Position numbers and translations under genes: made by a program
Assembly (NCBI GenBank): GCA_003550325.1
Contig: QKWP01000665.1
Location: 57,353 to 121,352, forward strand
DNA: 64,000 bases
Source: Gigaspora rosea
Lineage: Eukaryota; Glomeromycota; Glomeromycetes; Diversisporales; Gigasporaceae
Direction of reading: 5' to 3'
The notes under the pieces: generated by a model
Seen by the model: the letters and a program-made list of their open reading frames with translations, nothing else
Database searches by the model: none
Told to the model about the DNA's origin: nothing
In this document: positions 50,842 to 62,907 of the stretch, piece by piece
Position numbering within the stretch: the stretch's first letter is position 1
Layout of the letters: each line of letters opens with the position of its first letter

Positions 50842-53147
50842 ATGCCTCAACTTCTAGAAGTAACAGAATATGACGTTATCATTCTTGGAACAGGTTTTAT
50901 AGAGTCAATTCTTGCCGGGTAAGTTTTAATTTTATGTTGTTTTATTTACTATAATTTAAAAAAAAATTTATATTTAGGGCTTTGGCAAGAATCGGAAAGT
51001 CCGTTTTGCATTTAGATGCGAATAACTTTTATGGTGGAAATTGGAGCTCTCTTAATTTCAAAGAACTTTTGGAATGGACACGATCTATTCAAGGTTAGTC
51101 AATGTGAACCTTATTTCTTTAATATTTCGTATATTACATTTAATTTTGAAATTTCAGGTGTTGATGGTGCATATTCAACAATTGAATATGAATTTTATCC
51201 AATTCATGAACAAGTAGAGGATATTCCGGCTATGTTATTAAAAGAGTCAAAGCGATACAATTTGGATTTGGCTCCAAAAATGGTACCTTGTCGTGGAGAG
51301 CTTATTGAACTCTTGATTAGTTCTGGAGTTGGAAGATATTTGGAATTTAAAGCAATGGATAAAACATACATTTATTCTGCAGATACTTTTGATAAGGTTT
51401 GTTACTGATCTTTTACAGCAGACTCTGCTGATCATTTTATGATCTTATAATTACTGATTATCAGTGAAACCCACCTGTGCTTGGTTTGAATATTTTGAAT
51501 ATTCATATTTATATATGTACATTTAAATATTTCTAGGTCCCATGTTCTAAAGAAGATGTTTTTACCAACCAATCTATATCTTTGATTGAAAAGCGCAAAT
51601 TGATGAGATTTTTAACTTTTGCTTTAGATTATACCAATTCTCCAGACACATATAAAGGTAGTTTAATATTAAACTTTTCGTTCTAATATTATATTTTTAA
51701 CAATGTAAATATATAATATTTATAGATTATGAAGAAAAATCTTTTACCACCTTACTTATTGAAAAATTCAAAATTGATGGGAAATTATTATTGGCCGTTT
51801 TATACACGATTGCCTTGATTCGTACTGATGCAAATGATGGTTAATATTGGATTTAATTTAACTTTGTTGCTTATATTCTTATATTCTTACATGATTTTTA
51901 TCATTTAATTAATCAACTTTCGTAAATTCGTGAATCAGTTAATACCATACAAGGTTTGGAAAAAACTCAAAGTTATCTTAAATCACTTGGTCGATATGGC
52001 AATGCTGCATTTTTGGTTGGTTTATATGGTTGTGGTAACGAAATAGCACAAGGATTTTGTAGGTATGATATCTTTGTTTCTTTGTTTCTCGTAGTATTAT
52101 GTGAATTAGAATATAAAAAAAAAAGTTACTTTATTGATATCATAATTTTTAGAGTTTGTGCAGTATATGGTGGAATTTATATGCTTGATCATTCAGTAAA
52201 ACACCTTTTGATTGATGAGAACTCTAATAAATTCACGGGATTAGTAGATGTGAATGATCAACAAATATCATCTACGTTCTTGGTCTCATCTATTGACTAC
52301 CTTCCACCAAGATTTCTCAAAGAAGATGAGCATTGGTATGTGTTAAATTGTACTAATAATTTAAACATCTTGTCGAATCGTCGACAATATCAATTCTAAT
52401 ATTGATATAGGGAAACAACGTCACGTGCGATAGTGATCATAGATAAATTTATACATGAAGAAAGCGGTGATGCATCATTAACCGTTTATCCACCAGAAAC
52501 TGTGAAAAATAAATATCCTGTAACCGTACTTCAATTCTCTGCTGGAACGCAAACTTGCCCTGAAGACAGATGTTAGTCTTTATTGGATGTCTTCTTATTC
52601 GAGGCTCTTTCGTTGTTTATCTATCACATTTGGTCATATAACATCAAAGGATGAAGTATTATATTCACAGCTATCCATTTTTCTTTATCGATGATGGATA
52701 GACGTTTTATACTTGTCCACGAAAGCGAACGGCCAGAGCGCTAAAGAAGATTTGATTAACGCATTAGACAAATTGATTAATCTCTCAGTTAATAAGGATG
52801 AAGGCGAGTATATATATATATTATATATATATATATATATTTTTTTTTTTTTAGTTGATTGTAAATAGAAATTACGTTATAAATAGTAACCAATATAACA
52901 AATTTTAGATACTGTGTCAGATACTAAACCGAATCCACTGTTCGCATTGTTTTACCGACACAAAAAACGAGTTGTATCTTCTTCAGAAATACCCGAAAAT
53001 ATTATTATTGCAAGTGATCCAGATTCATCACTAGATTTTGAGGAAGCTACTATTCAAGCAAGGCAATATTTTGAAAAAATGTGCCCTGGTGAGGAATTCT
53101 TACCTGCAGGACCCGATCCTGATGATGAGGATGAATTTATTGTTTAA
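50842..53147 (+). CDS. MRS6: Rab escort protein (REP / Mrs6, GDI superfamily)
   Basis: It presents new Rab GTPases to geranylgeranyl transferase II. Ten exons: 50842-50918, 50978-51093, 51158-51396, 51537-51657, 51726-51839, 51939-52062, 52153-52335, 52411-52571, 52702-52803, 52909-53147; 1476 nt, 491 residues, shorter than yeast Mrs6 or human REP1. The start D-V-I-I-L-G-T-G-F-I-E-S-I-L-A-G and N-N-F-Y-G-G-N-W-S-S-L favour REP over GDI (GDI has Y-Y-G-G-E). Later blocks are L-G-R-Y-G-N-A-A-F-L and C-A-V-Y-G-G-I-Y-M-L. The acidic C-terminus ends D-D-E-D-E-F-I-V. The last intron needs a GC donor (GAAG then GCGAGT at 52804). The intron before exon 9 is long (130 nt). Confidence 0.9.
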
Positions 53148-53900
53148 TTACATAATATATATATTTTTTTATCTGTTATGATCTTATATTAAAAATTTTG
53201 GTATACATATTAAAAAATAAATTAAATCTCAACTAAAGGAGATTTGTTCTGTTCTCCAAAATTTTTTGTCTACTTTTTTATATTATAATTTTGTGACAAA
53301 GATCGTAATTTATAATAAGATATATTTCTATTGAATTTTATATAATCTTTCGATCACTACATCAAGATCATGCGTGATTAATAAGTAAGTGGAGCAAAAA
53401 ATATATAATCGACAATCATGAGAGACATTTTGAAACACTAATTTTCGTAATTCTTCATATGCCTGTGAATCTTGTGGCATAATATTAATGACCTTAAATT
53501 CGCTACACTGAAACTTAAGTATCAAATTGACTAGTTGTATTCACAGTAAATAATTATTCCGACTTCGATACCATAGAATCGATTCCAACTAACTTTCAAA
53601 AAACAATTTTAACATTATAATATTGGTTTTATTTTAACTCGAGACGTAAAAATTTCCAGTTTACATGTATTAGTAATAGTGATATTTATTATGCACATTC
53701 GTAAATAACGTAAATAAAAAATTTCAAACACAAAATTTTATTCATTATATTTTTTATTTTATTTTAAACAAGTCTTTATTATTTCTTTAAATAAAAAAAA
53801 AAATTACAAAATTACATAGTAAAAAATAGTAAAACCAAATATTGAAATTATTTATTTACAAATACAAAAATTACAAAATTAAAAATTACATAGTAAAAAA
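53148..53900. other. intergenic; isolated exon-like ORF on minus strand
   Basis: 53328-53525 (-) is an open stretch with a TTTCAG acceptor before it at about 53512 and the peptide M-P-Q-D-S-Q-A-Y-E-E-L-R-K-L-V-F-Q-N-V. It looks protein-like but I can join it to nothing. The rest is AT-rich. Confidence 0.3.
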
Positions 53901-54240
53901 ATAAAAAAACCAAGTATCGAGATACTTGGTTTCGGAGACTAATATCCTAATTCAGGTATTTTTTACTCCCAAGTATCGAAATTCTTTCTGAAAATTTTGG
54001 AAGATGCAATATACTCGTTAAAAACGCGAGTAGAAAATCAAGTAATGAGATACTTGGTTTCGGAGACCAAGTATCCTACTTCCTAAAAATAAGAGTAAAA
54101 AAACATAAAGAAAAGACATTACAAATTAAAAATTACATAGTAAAAAATAGTAAAACCAAGTATATTGAGATACTTGTTTTGGTTTCGATTAAAACTAATA
54201 CTCCAAAACCAAGTATGAGATACTTGGTTTCGGAGATAAA
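53901..54240. repeat. dispersed copies of a palindromic CAAGTATxGAGATACTTGG repeat
   Basis: Four copies of ACCAAGTATnnnGAGATACTTGGTTTCGGAGA or its variants occur at about 53910, 54040, 54155 and 54208. Each contains a short inverted repeat (AAGTATC / GATACTT). The spacing is irregular (50-130 bp). Confidence 0.75.
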
Positions 54241-54590
54241 TTCTTCAATATAGAAGAAAACTACTATGAGTTTTTTGTTCTTTATGGTGAAGAACAAATA
54301 TATTAAATAAAAAAAAATTAAAAAAATAAAAATATAAATATACTAAAACATTCGGAACCAACGGAAAAAACAAAAATCTAAAATCTAAAATATACTTGGC
54401 CGTTAGGAACCAACGGGAAAAAAGACAATCATAAAAACAAAAATATAAAAAAAGAAAAAAGTAAAAAATAAAAAAAATATAAAAAAAGGAGTAAAAATAA
54501 AAAAAAATAGGTAGTAAAAGAGAGAGTAAAAAATAGTAAAAGATAGTAATAGTAGTTCCGGCGAGCGGTAGATATCGTAGCAATTCTAAT

Positions 54591-54761
54591 TCAAATTCGC
54601 CGCCGAGTTGCCAGATGTTCCAAAGCTTGTATATTTTCATCATAATCTTCGGGTGAAATTTGGGTTCTATTGGAATTAAAGTGGTTTTTGATGCTCGCGA
54701 TGTATTTTTCGAGAGCCTTTAGAATCCTATCTGGATTTAGATAACGTAATACTGTATTCAT
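54591..54761 (-). CDS. small hypothetical protein, 56 aa
   Basis: The reading starts M-N-T-V-L-R-Y-L-N-P-D-R-I-L-K-A-L-E-K-Y and ends T-R-R-R-I. It is helical, balanced in charge and unlike the AT-rich surroundings, which are mostly A/T runs. No domain is recognised. It may be the first exon of a longer gene whose continuation is lost in the low-complexity stretch 54270-54540. Confidence 0.35.
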   Translation of the reverse strand: MNTVLRYLNPDRILKALEKYIASIKNHFNSNRTQISPEDYDENIQALEHLATRRRI

Positions 54762-56900
54762 GATTATGTGAACTGTGTATGATGTTATTTCTGCTTGTAA
54801 TTATATATATAAATTGATTCATTATTGTGGGAACAAAAAAACGACTGGTTTTTTTTTTTTAATTATTATACAAGCAACATCTGTTTTTTTTCTTTACACG
54901 AAGGTCAAAACCAACTTTATTTATACGTAACAAATTTTCATGCGGGAGAAAAAGAACAAGATCGAACTTTTTGATCCAAACCCATCAAGAAATATCAATC
55001 AATATATCAAAATTCAGCAATTGCACGGCCACAAATCCAACTGGTTTATGTATTCATAACCCCGATTGTAGGCCCCATTTTACTAATTATATATTAGAAA
55101 GCCATTTATCAGGGCTTCTATCATTTTTTTTCATATGAGCGGGCTTCTTCATGAGATTTTAGTGGCCTTGGGGCTTCCACCATTTTTTTCATATTTTAGT
55201 GGTCTTGGGGCTTTTCGGGGACGATTTGAGTACTGCCAAGAAAAAACCTGTCATCGGGCTTTCAACTATAGCCTTTTCTCTTGGCAGCACTCATTTCATC
55301 ACAATTTCTTGGTCACGTTTTCGTGGTCATGTGGTGCAAAAATTCGTGAAACGATTTTATCTCCTAACAACATATTAACGAAAAACTACATACAGTATTG
55401 TTAGTTTTCTTAGGTTATTAATTTAACTTTAACATGTGGTATACAGTATATCCTTTCATTTGCAATAATAGAGTAAATTTACCATCGTTTTATTACTTAT
55501 CTTTTTATCTGATATTCTCTTTACTATTTACTGTGTAATTGTATTTCATTGTAGGGATCTGCTATAAAGTTCCTATGACAGTAATTGTCGGATTAAAATG
55601 AAAAGTGGGTTTCTATTTAATCCTCTAACACCCACTTGTTTAACTATAAACTCTAAAACTAACCTTTAACCTTAACCCTTAACCCTAAAAAATGCGCCCA
55701 AAAATTTTAGCTTGTCAATATCTACGCCAAGAGTGCAATTCCGCTGTGAGAAGCCAACCGGTCCTCTCCCTCCCTGACATTTGTAATAATAATATCCCGT
55801 TCCGTTGGAAAAATTAACAATCACACATAGCAACAACGCCACTGTGCATCATATGTGTTCTCACATGAGAAGGCCGCCCTGGTGGATTCTTCTTATTGTG
55901 TATATATATTTGAACCTCCTCCAAACCGGTATGCATGGTGGAAGGTTATCGGATTTGAAATCATTATAAACTATTAGATTCATATAGCAGAAACAGACTT
56001 GGTGGATTAAATTTTTTATCAGATTTGAAAGGTTATCAATTTTGACAGGATCGGTTTTGGGAGGTTCAACTGTATTTATAATACTGTATTAGTCCATCAG
56101 CTAGAGATGGGCACGCGCTGGATTTTTAATATGATACCAAAATAAAATTATCTGGCCTGGCATCATCTGGGCAGCATTAATATAATATCTGACCTGCATT
56201 ACAAATTCATCGATATCTCATCACAACTCTTACTTCCTTTATTTCTGTATTTTCCTTAAGTAAAATCGAAGGGAATCTCTCTGACTTTATTAATTTGAAA
56301 GCTTACGCTTATATACATTTAAATTTAATATACTAACGTTGACGTGCTATCTAACACACTAACGTGCTATCCAGCATACTGACGTGTTATCCAGCATACT
56401 TATGTGTTATCTGATGTGTTAATAAAAGATTTTTTTTAAACCAAACACGATCACGTGCTATCTCAGACTTTCGAGTCTGGTAACTGCTATTCTTATATAC
56501 GTTATATGCGAACACGTTATATACGAACACATTATATGCGAACACATTAACCGTTAGCGTGTTATATTATTTAAATAAAAGGGAAGATAATATGGGAATC
56601 ATAGTGTAGAACAGGTCCTTTCAAAATTAATTAACAAAAATGGAAATGATACTAAATAATGGTCTATATACGTACAAATTTGGGGTAAAACTAATAGAAA
56701 AATTCGAATTTCTAAGGCCACAAATTTCAAAAATTTGAATACTTAATATATAGATACGTGCATTTCTATGTCGAATTTATTTATTTACTTCTTATTTTTA
56801 ATAAATAAATTTATAAGAAATAACTAATTTGAGATTTTTTTAATAATTATTTCTGCATGGTTTTTATTAGACACAAAAATTAAGAAACCTGCAGATTTGT
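54762..56900. other. gene-free repeat-rich region
   Basis: It holds an inverted pair GAGTACTGCCAAGAAAA / TTTTCTCTTGGCAGCACTC (55229-55291), a telomere-like module (55610-55690), a copy of the repeat seen at 17390 (55940-56075) and TATCCAGCATACT-type short repeats (56340-56420). The + ORF at 55135-55404 covers the inverted pair and has no domain. Confidence 0.5.
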
Positions 56901-57029
56901 GATCCTATCACGCGCGTGATCCGCGGGATTTTTGGAGAAACCGCGATTTGCCCATATCTACCATCAGCGAAGCGATAGATTATATGCTAGTTCTGACAAA
57001 TAAACATCAATCTTCCTTTGAAAAAATCC

Positions 57030-57789
57030 TTATAATATCTCATCGGATTCGGATTCAATCATTTCTTTCCGATCCCCATCATTTATTTCTTCCATTCGAT
57101 GATTCGCTGCTTTTAGACTCGACTCGCGATCTTCAATTAAGTTATCGACTTTTACCTTGACACGTTCTCCAGTTTTCTTCGGTTGCTTTGTCATACAGGA
57201 AGATATGCCGTAATAATATATTTGTTGTATCATACCCTTTGCTCTAAAATTTGTATCATAAAAATTTAGTAACAATTGTTCGGGTTTTAAATCACTTAGA
57301 ATATATATTCTTTTTATTTCTATTACCAAGATTAGGGTGTTTTCGGGATCTGTCAATAGGATGTTTGAGTTCTTTCCGAGATCTCGTCTTGGCAGAATTT
57401 TTATAATGTAAATTGGTTGCAATCACCTCTTCAAATTTCATCTCTTACACATCTTAAGAAAATTACAATATCGGGTATTCCTAATCGTTTCTTTACAGTG
57501 TTTTTCTTTTCTCTTGATTCGATTAAATTTGTCTTGCCATGAAATAGATTCATGATGATCACATTCGATCGAGTCCTTGGACACGAACAAGTACCTTTTC
57601 TCATCAATTTCCGTAACCACCTATTAAACCAGCAACATGATGCCTAGGGGCTAACAGACGTGATATGGTTAATAATGGTATTTTCTCTTCGATATTTAGT
57701 ATCAAAAGAAGGACTTCTATAAATCTTTTGTTTCCAGTGAAAAAATAATAGCAAAATAAATGTTCACTTGAGACAACCTTGGCTGCCAT
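57030..57789 (-). pseudogene. degenerate or multi-exon ORF cluster, unknown
   Basis: Three minus-strand open stretches follow each other: 57604-57789, 57438-57620 and 57030-57422. The first ends H-H-V-A-G-L-I and the second continues in another frame with V-T-E-I-D-E-K-R-Y-L-F-V-S-K-D-S. The third contains L-L-T-D-P-E-N-T-L-I-L-V-I-E-I-K-R, where the E-x-K after a hydrophobic strand recalls PD-(D/E)XK nuclease folds, and a basic-acidic tail. It could be a gene with short introns I failed to place or a dead copy of a lineage-specific family. No function is claimed. Confidence 0.35.
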
Positions 57790-57839
57790 TTATTCAGCAC
57801 ATGAAATTTTTTTTCTACGGAAATACACTTGATTGAATC

Positions 57840-58600
57840 TTCACCTCATGGGAAAGGGGGATTTGGCGCGGCAATCGTTGCCAAATATGCATATGATTTC
57901 AAGACCGTCGGATTCGCTGAAGTAATTGTTTATCTATTACTTCTCTAGGTACACTCTAAATGCACACTCAAGTGCTGTCCCAAATATGTACTTGAACTCT
58001 ATAAAATGCATTTTTTTCTTATTATTCTCTATATGTACGTTGTTTTAAAATATATCAGCACCTCTTGGTGCAGTAAAATTGAAATGAGTATTCCAACCAT
58101 GAGTGGTTAAAATATTTAAGTTTACTGTATATAAATTATTCGGTAAGGGTAAAAATATAAAAATAAAAATGTTAAGTGAGGTAAAAAAAGTTAACCCTTA
58201 TATGCCTTTTTCATTGGCATATGTTCGCGATTTTTTAAAAATGAACACGTTACCAGTTGCGGTGACACAAAAAAATGAATACTAAAAACAACATAACATT
58301 TATGATGTGATCTAAGCTGAACCTTGATTTATCAGATTAAAATAAAATACGATAGTATAAAAAAATTGACAAATAAATTTTTTGGGGGCGAAAAGGTTAA
58401 AGGTTAGTTTTAGAGTAGAGTTTATATTAAACAAGTATAAATGAGTTTAGAGAGTTAAATAGAAACCGAGATTTCATTTAATTATGATCCGCGACATTTA
58501 TTGTTTTACTAGATTAGGGTGTGATTAGCTAGTGATTGTGGTGGTGTTCAACGATATTTAATAAGACCGGTTGTCGAAAACCATTAATTAATATAAATTG
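57840..58600. other. intergenic, no gene supported
   Basis: 58380-58490 holds a degenerate copy of the telomere-like module (AGGTTAAAGGTTAG ... AAATAGAAACCGAG). Nothing else. Confidence 0.45.
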
Positions 58601-58615
58601 TCGAAAAACCATTAC

Positions 58616-58778
58616 AGCTGTTTTCATTATTTTTGGGACATTTGAAAAATTTTTTGACGGCCGAATCGATAAGTTACCGAGTCGGTGTCAATAAATTACT
58701 GCCGTCGGCTGACGACAAAAACTTATCGATTCGGTTATCAACTATTTTTCAAATGTCCCAAAAATAATGAAAACAGCT
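58616..58778. mobile_element. foldback element with about 60-bp arms
   Basis: The arms read AGCTGTTTTCATTATTTTTG on the left and the inverse on the right, and continue into CGAATCGATAAGTT / AACTTATCGATTCG. The target duplication is not clear. Confidence 0.65.
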
Positions 58779-59180
58779 ATAATTAATATAAATAATAATA
58801 TAATGAATTGTTCTCACGTTATAATAAAGGTGTTTGAGAACACCCTATCTAATTTGGCAAATATAATTAAAACTCTAATGCGTAACCGATTTTTTCTTAA
58901 TAACGCTTATATAATAAAAATTTTATAAAGTTATTTTTGTTAAAATTTTTCTTGAATTAAAAGTCTTTTATGGTTAATTAAAAACTTCATTGATAATTTA
59001 CTTTATAAAATACATTTATACAGTATATACAACAAGAATAAACTAGCTATTTAAGTAATTCATCCAAAGATTCTATATATACTATATAGCTCTATGCAGT
59101 ATCTGCAACCTAAGTGGGAAATTTCTTTATTTAAAATTAAAAAGTAGGCTTTATTAACAGAATTATAAGCTATAAAATAA

Positions 59181-59278
59181 GGAAATTGATATTTCCATAC
59201 CCTGTTAATATAGATTAATATAGATCGGTTAAAGTTTAGGGTTAGAGCTATTAACAGGGTGTGGAAATATCAATTTTC
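59181..59278. mobile_element. tiny foldback MITE, 98 bp, TSD TAAAATAA
   Basis: The arms GGAAATTGATATTTCCA and TGGAAATATCAATTTTC are inverted. TAAAATAA lies on both sides (59173-59180, 59279-59286). The centre has a GGGTTAG word. Confidence 0.6.
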
Positions 59279-59286
59279 TAAAATAA

Positions 59287-59664
59287 ATATAACAAAAATT
59301 ATTTATCTAATCTTTATACTATTATCTGTTATATACTGCATTTAAAAAATTGTAAATTATTTTTTTAACTAAAAAATAACCGACAATCGGCTTTTAATTT
59401 TATCTTCAAAAAGTTTATATATATAAAAAAAACATAAAATTAAAATTTTTTTTTCAGAATTTGACCCAACTGGATTATGAAAATCAATTAAGTTTGTATA
59501 TCTTATATTTTTTGGACCCAAATATATATATATTTTATATATATTTTTTTTATATATTTTCAAAAAAAATTGATTCAATATATGTTTATAAATAAATCAA
59601 AGATAATTTATAGTATTAAAGTAGGCAAATTTGCCTGCTAACTAAATTCTAAAATTTAACTTTG
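59287..59664. other. AT-rich DNA downstream of the amidase gene
   Basis: No gene is supported; the minus ORF at 59369-59578 is simple AT-rich sequence. Confidence 0.45.
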
Positions 59665-61279
59665 TCAAAGTAAATGTGAAACGTCAACAACCATAACAGT
59701 TTCTTCGTGGTCATTTAACGTACGCAATTTACGAATTTGCTTTCGTGGTGAAATAGAAACAACACAGCTATTTCCACAAAAAGTTGCATCTATTATTATT
59801 AGATGAGAGTAAATATATAGCATAATAAAAACTTTTAATAATCATGATAATCAGATAAACATATCACCATTTTCGGTCCCAGTTCGATTAGATGCAACGA
59901 ATATAATATTCCGATTCCTAGTAGCATCAAGATTTTGTATATCTGAAGAAGATTTTTCGCCGTTCGCATACGTGTCGTCGTATAATGGCAGCAATCTATA
60001 ACACCAATAATCTACAGTATTTACTCCACCAGACAACCATGCCATTGAACATAGTATAATTTCACTTTGTTGACGAAGATGGAAACGTGCAAATTCATAA
60101 GCAGTAAACTCAGCCTCGAACTTATATGGGTTAAGATCCATGCAAATACCGAAACCGACCTAATTTCGAATCACATATGAGGGGACTTTAATTCTTGAAC
60201 ACTTGAATTTACTAATACTTTACTAGCAAAATTTTTATCAAAGATATCTCGTAATCTAGGGATCATACATATTTCAATGATTTTGATATATTTGAAAATA
60301 GTACCAAATCATCAAAATATGATCACTAGATCACGAGATATCTTTGATCAAAGTTTTACTAATAAAGTATTAGTAAAGTCAAATTTTCAAGAATTAAGTT
60401 CTCCTTCCCCAATACTTTGATTAATGGTTGGAATAAATAAAATAGACAGTAATCATTTTTACCAACAATACCTTTCCTAAACCAGGCACATGTATAGATT
60501 TGAATCCAGGGCCTTCCTCAGCCCAACTTTCATCAGTTCTGAATAGAAAAGTCTTTTGATAAGTTTCAATGAGATCCCCGTTTCGATCAACGAAACATAT
60601 ACTATTATAACATTTGTCTGGATTACCTGTTTATATATAAAACTTGTAATTAAGGATTGAATAGAAATTTATTTTTGATAAAAAAATTTAATTATTTTAT
60701 TACCCTTAACAATTTGTGGATATCCAACCATAACAAATGAATTCAATCTAAGGGCTATAATTTAAAATAATTAACAACAATCAATGGTTAAAAAATTTTT
60801 ATAATTGTTATAAACTGACCTTGTGCTTTGGCCCAACTGACAGTGGTCCCCGTCTCTGCATCCTCAAGATATGGTATAATTTGTTCTTTATTTTCGAAGC
60901 TATAACCTAAAAAAAAACATGCCAAAAAAGGGACCATCTGTGTTGATCATTACATTACAAAGCAAAAAAAATCATACGTAGTATCAATTACCAGTGAAGG
61001 CCATCTCAGGCAAAACCAAAATATCGATTTCGCCAGGTTGATATCTTATGGATCCAATAATAATTAGAATAAAAAAATAATAATAAGAATAAATAAATTT
61101 AACCAAATAAATCCATACTTTTCAAGCATTTCAGATGCACGTCTTTGATTCATCTGAACTTCACCGATGGTTGGATTAAACTGAAGACAAGCTGATGATT
61201 GATTTGATAATCCAGATTAATTATTAAATTAACCCAAAAATTATTTGAATAATTTACAATTTTCATTACCAATTTTCAT
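59665..61279 (-). CDS. NTA1: protein N-terminal amidase (Nta1-like, nitrilase superfamily)
   Basis: It deamidates N-terminal Asn/Gln to Asp/Glu, feeding the Arg/N-degron pathway. Eight exons from the start: 61270-61279, 61119-61191, 60992-61044, 60820-60906, 60704-60754, 60472-60626, 59868-60159, 59665-59789; 846 nt, 281 residues. The first exon is only 10 nt (M-K-I plus one base). The catalytic triad of carbon-nitrogen hydrolases is visible: Glu in L-V-L-P-E-M-A-F-T-G, Lys in E-T-Y-Q-K-T-F-L-F, Cys in G-F-G-I-C-M-D-L-N-P-Y. The C-M-D-L-N-P-Y-x-F setting is typical of Nta1. The protein is shorter than yeast Nta1 (457). Intron 6 (60160-60471) is enlarged by an inverted-repeat element. Confidence 0.88.
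60181..60410. mobile_element. foldback element inside intron 6 of the amidase gene
   Basis: The left arm with ACTTTAATTCTTGAACACTT and AAAGATATCTCGTAATC is mirrored on the right (GATCACGAGATATCTTTG ... AAGAATTAAGTTC). The arms are nearly 90 bp with some mismatches. The intron is 312 nt while the others in this gene are about 50-90 nt. Exact ends are uncertain. Confidence 0.7.
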
Positions 61280-62109
61280 TCTAGATTTTTTTTTTTTTTT
61301 TAAAAAAAAAATAGCAGAAACGACTTTTAAAACAAATACAAAAATACAAGCAGGAAAATTAAGGGGTTTCCCAAATAAAATGGGTTGTATATAGAGTGTC
61401 CAGGGTACTGCGGTGCATAATTCTGCTCACTCCAAAAATATTTATTTCATTGTAATTGATTGATTTAAATCACATGTTTCTTATAAGAACAATATAAAAA
61501 TATATATATTTTTAGCAGAACTATACACCGCAGTACCATACACCGCAGTACCCTGGACACACTAGTTGTATATATTTGTTTGCTTAGTGCATCTCGCAGC
61601 AATCACAACTTCAAATATCTAGCAAGTTTTATCAATACCAGATATGTAGTCACCTGTATAAATGAAGCAATAATGACATGTATCGATATGGTATTAATTT
61701 ACCGGAATCGACACATAAGAATAAATTCATAGATTGACCGCATGAACTATTATAAGATTATTATTATTGTCGAGTCAGAAAGCAGTGTACAAATTGATGT
61801 AAATTTAGCTGTGGCAATAAGAAAGGCATATATCGTGTGAATATTCAATATTATTTTTAGTTTTCGTTCGGGACTTCTTTTTCGATAGACTATGTTAACA
61901 CCAGTTTGTGGGTTTAATGTTCGATTAAGCATTTGTTTTTTTTTTTTTTGTTTTATCGTTATAAATTTCATAATAAACTAATAAAAATATAACATAAATC
62001 AGATCAAAATCGTTTAAAATCTGATAATTGAATAAACATCTTTCTATTTATAAAGCCGGATTAAAGGAATATAAATTAGGATGTCCATCCGTGTATCCGG
62101 ATCTAAGCA
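61280..62109. other. intergenic between the amidase and uL23 genes
   Basis: It contains the small element at 61394-61562. No further gene is supported; the minus ORF 61750-61971 has no domain. Confidence 0.45.
61394..61562. mobile_element. mariner-like MITE, 169 bp, TA target
   Basis: The ends GAGTGTCCAGGGTACTGCGG and the inverse ...CGCAGTACCCTGGACACAC abut TA dinucleotides (61392-61393, 61563-61564). GTACTGCGGTG-type words repeat in the right arm. It lies about 115 bp upstream of the amidase start codon. Confidence 0.65.
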
Positions 62110-62907
62110 CTAAATGAACCCAATCTATGATTAAAAAAAAAAAAAAAAAAAAAGTCAATAATTATCTTTATAATGAATGTACAAAATAATAATACGGATA
62201 ATCATAAAAACCTTATTAGCAACATCTAAAGCATCCACGTCGGCAGTAAGACGAACATAAGCCTTTTTGGTTCCATCCGGTCTAATAATTAAAAATGTAA
62301 AAATTACATAAATAATGTCATTTTATGATGATGTGTGGGAATGCCATTGTATGTACCTTATCAAAGTGTTAATTTTTTGAGCATCAACATCATACAACTT
62401 CTTAACTGCCTCTTTGATTTGACGCTTATTAGCCTGGACATCAACAATGAAAACGAGTGTATTTGTGTCCTCAATCTTTTTCATTGCGGATTCCGTATTT
62501 AGAGGATTCTTCAAAATCCTATATTGATCCATACGAGGTGCATGAGGGATAGATTTACGCACATATTTGGGTTCACGTGGTAGCCGAAGAGTTTTTGGTC
62601 GGCGAAATGTTGTTGAAGTACGGATTTTTTTTTTTGCTTTTTCATGAACTCCCTTTACAATAGCTTTTTTGGCTGCAAGTGCTTTGGCTTTTTCTTTAGA
62701 CTTTCCCGCCTTGACCTTTTCTTTTTCCTTAGAACCCTCAATTCTTGTTTCGCCTGTTTGCGTAGCTTTTTTAGGCTTGTCTGTTGCTATTGTGGAATAA
62801 ATTCAATTAAAAAATTAATGTGTAAATGACTCATCCATCCCCTCTTCGAAATATGTACAAGGTTATCCGTAGCGAATTTCTCACTTGCCAGGTTTTTTGG
62901 GAGCCAT
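62110..62907 (-). CDS. RPL25: 60S ribosomal protein uL23 (L23a / L25)
   Basis: It binds 25S rRNA domain III at the peptide exit tunnel and is the docking site for the signal recognition particle. Exons from the start: 62889-62907, 62357-62786, 62212-62281, 62110-62124; 534 nt, 177 residues. The long Lys/Ala-rich N-terminal tail (about 1-75) is typical. The core has [11 protein letters not shown], then [17 protein letters not shown] and [15 protein letters not shown], and it ends I-G-F-I. The first intron starts GCAAGT, a GC donor: the GT two bases later would give a stop. The last exon is only 15 nt. It is head to head with DPH2. Confidence 0.93.

Noticed and set aside
54245..54643. 132-codon minus ORF very rich in F, Y and L
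   Set aside because: It mostly reads A/T-rich low-complexity DNA and its hydrophobic look follows from that.
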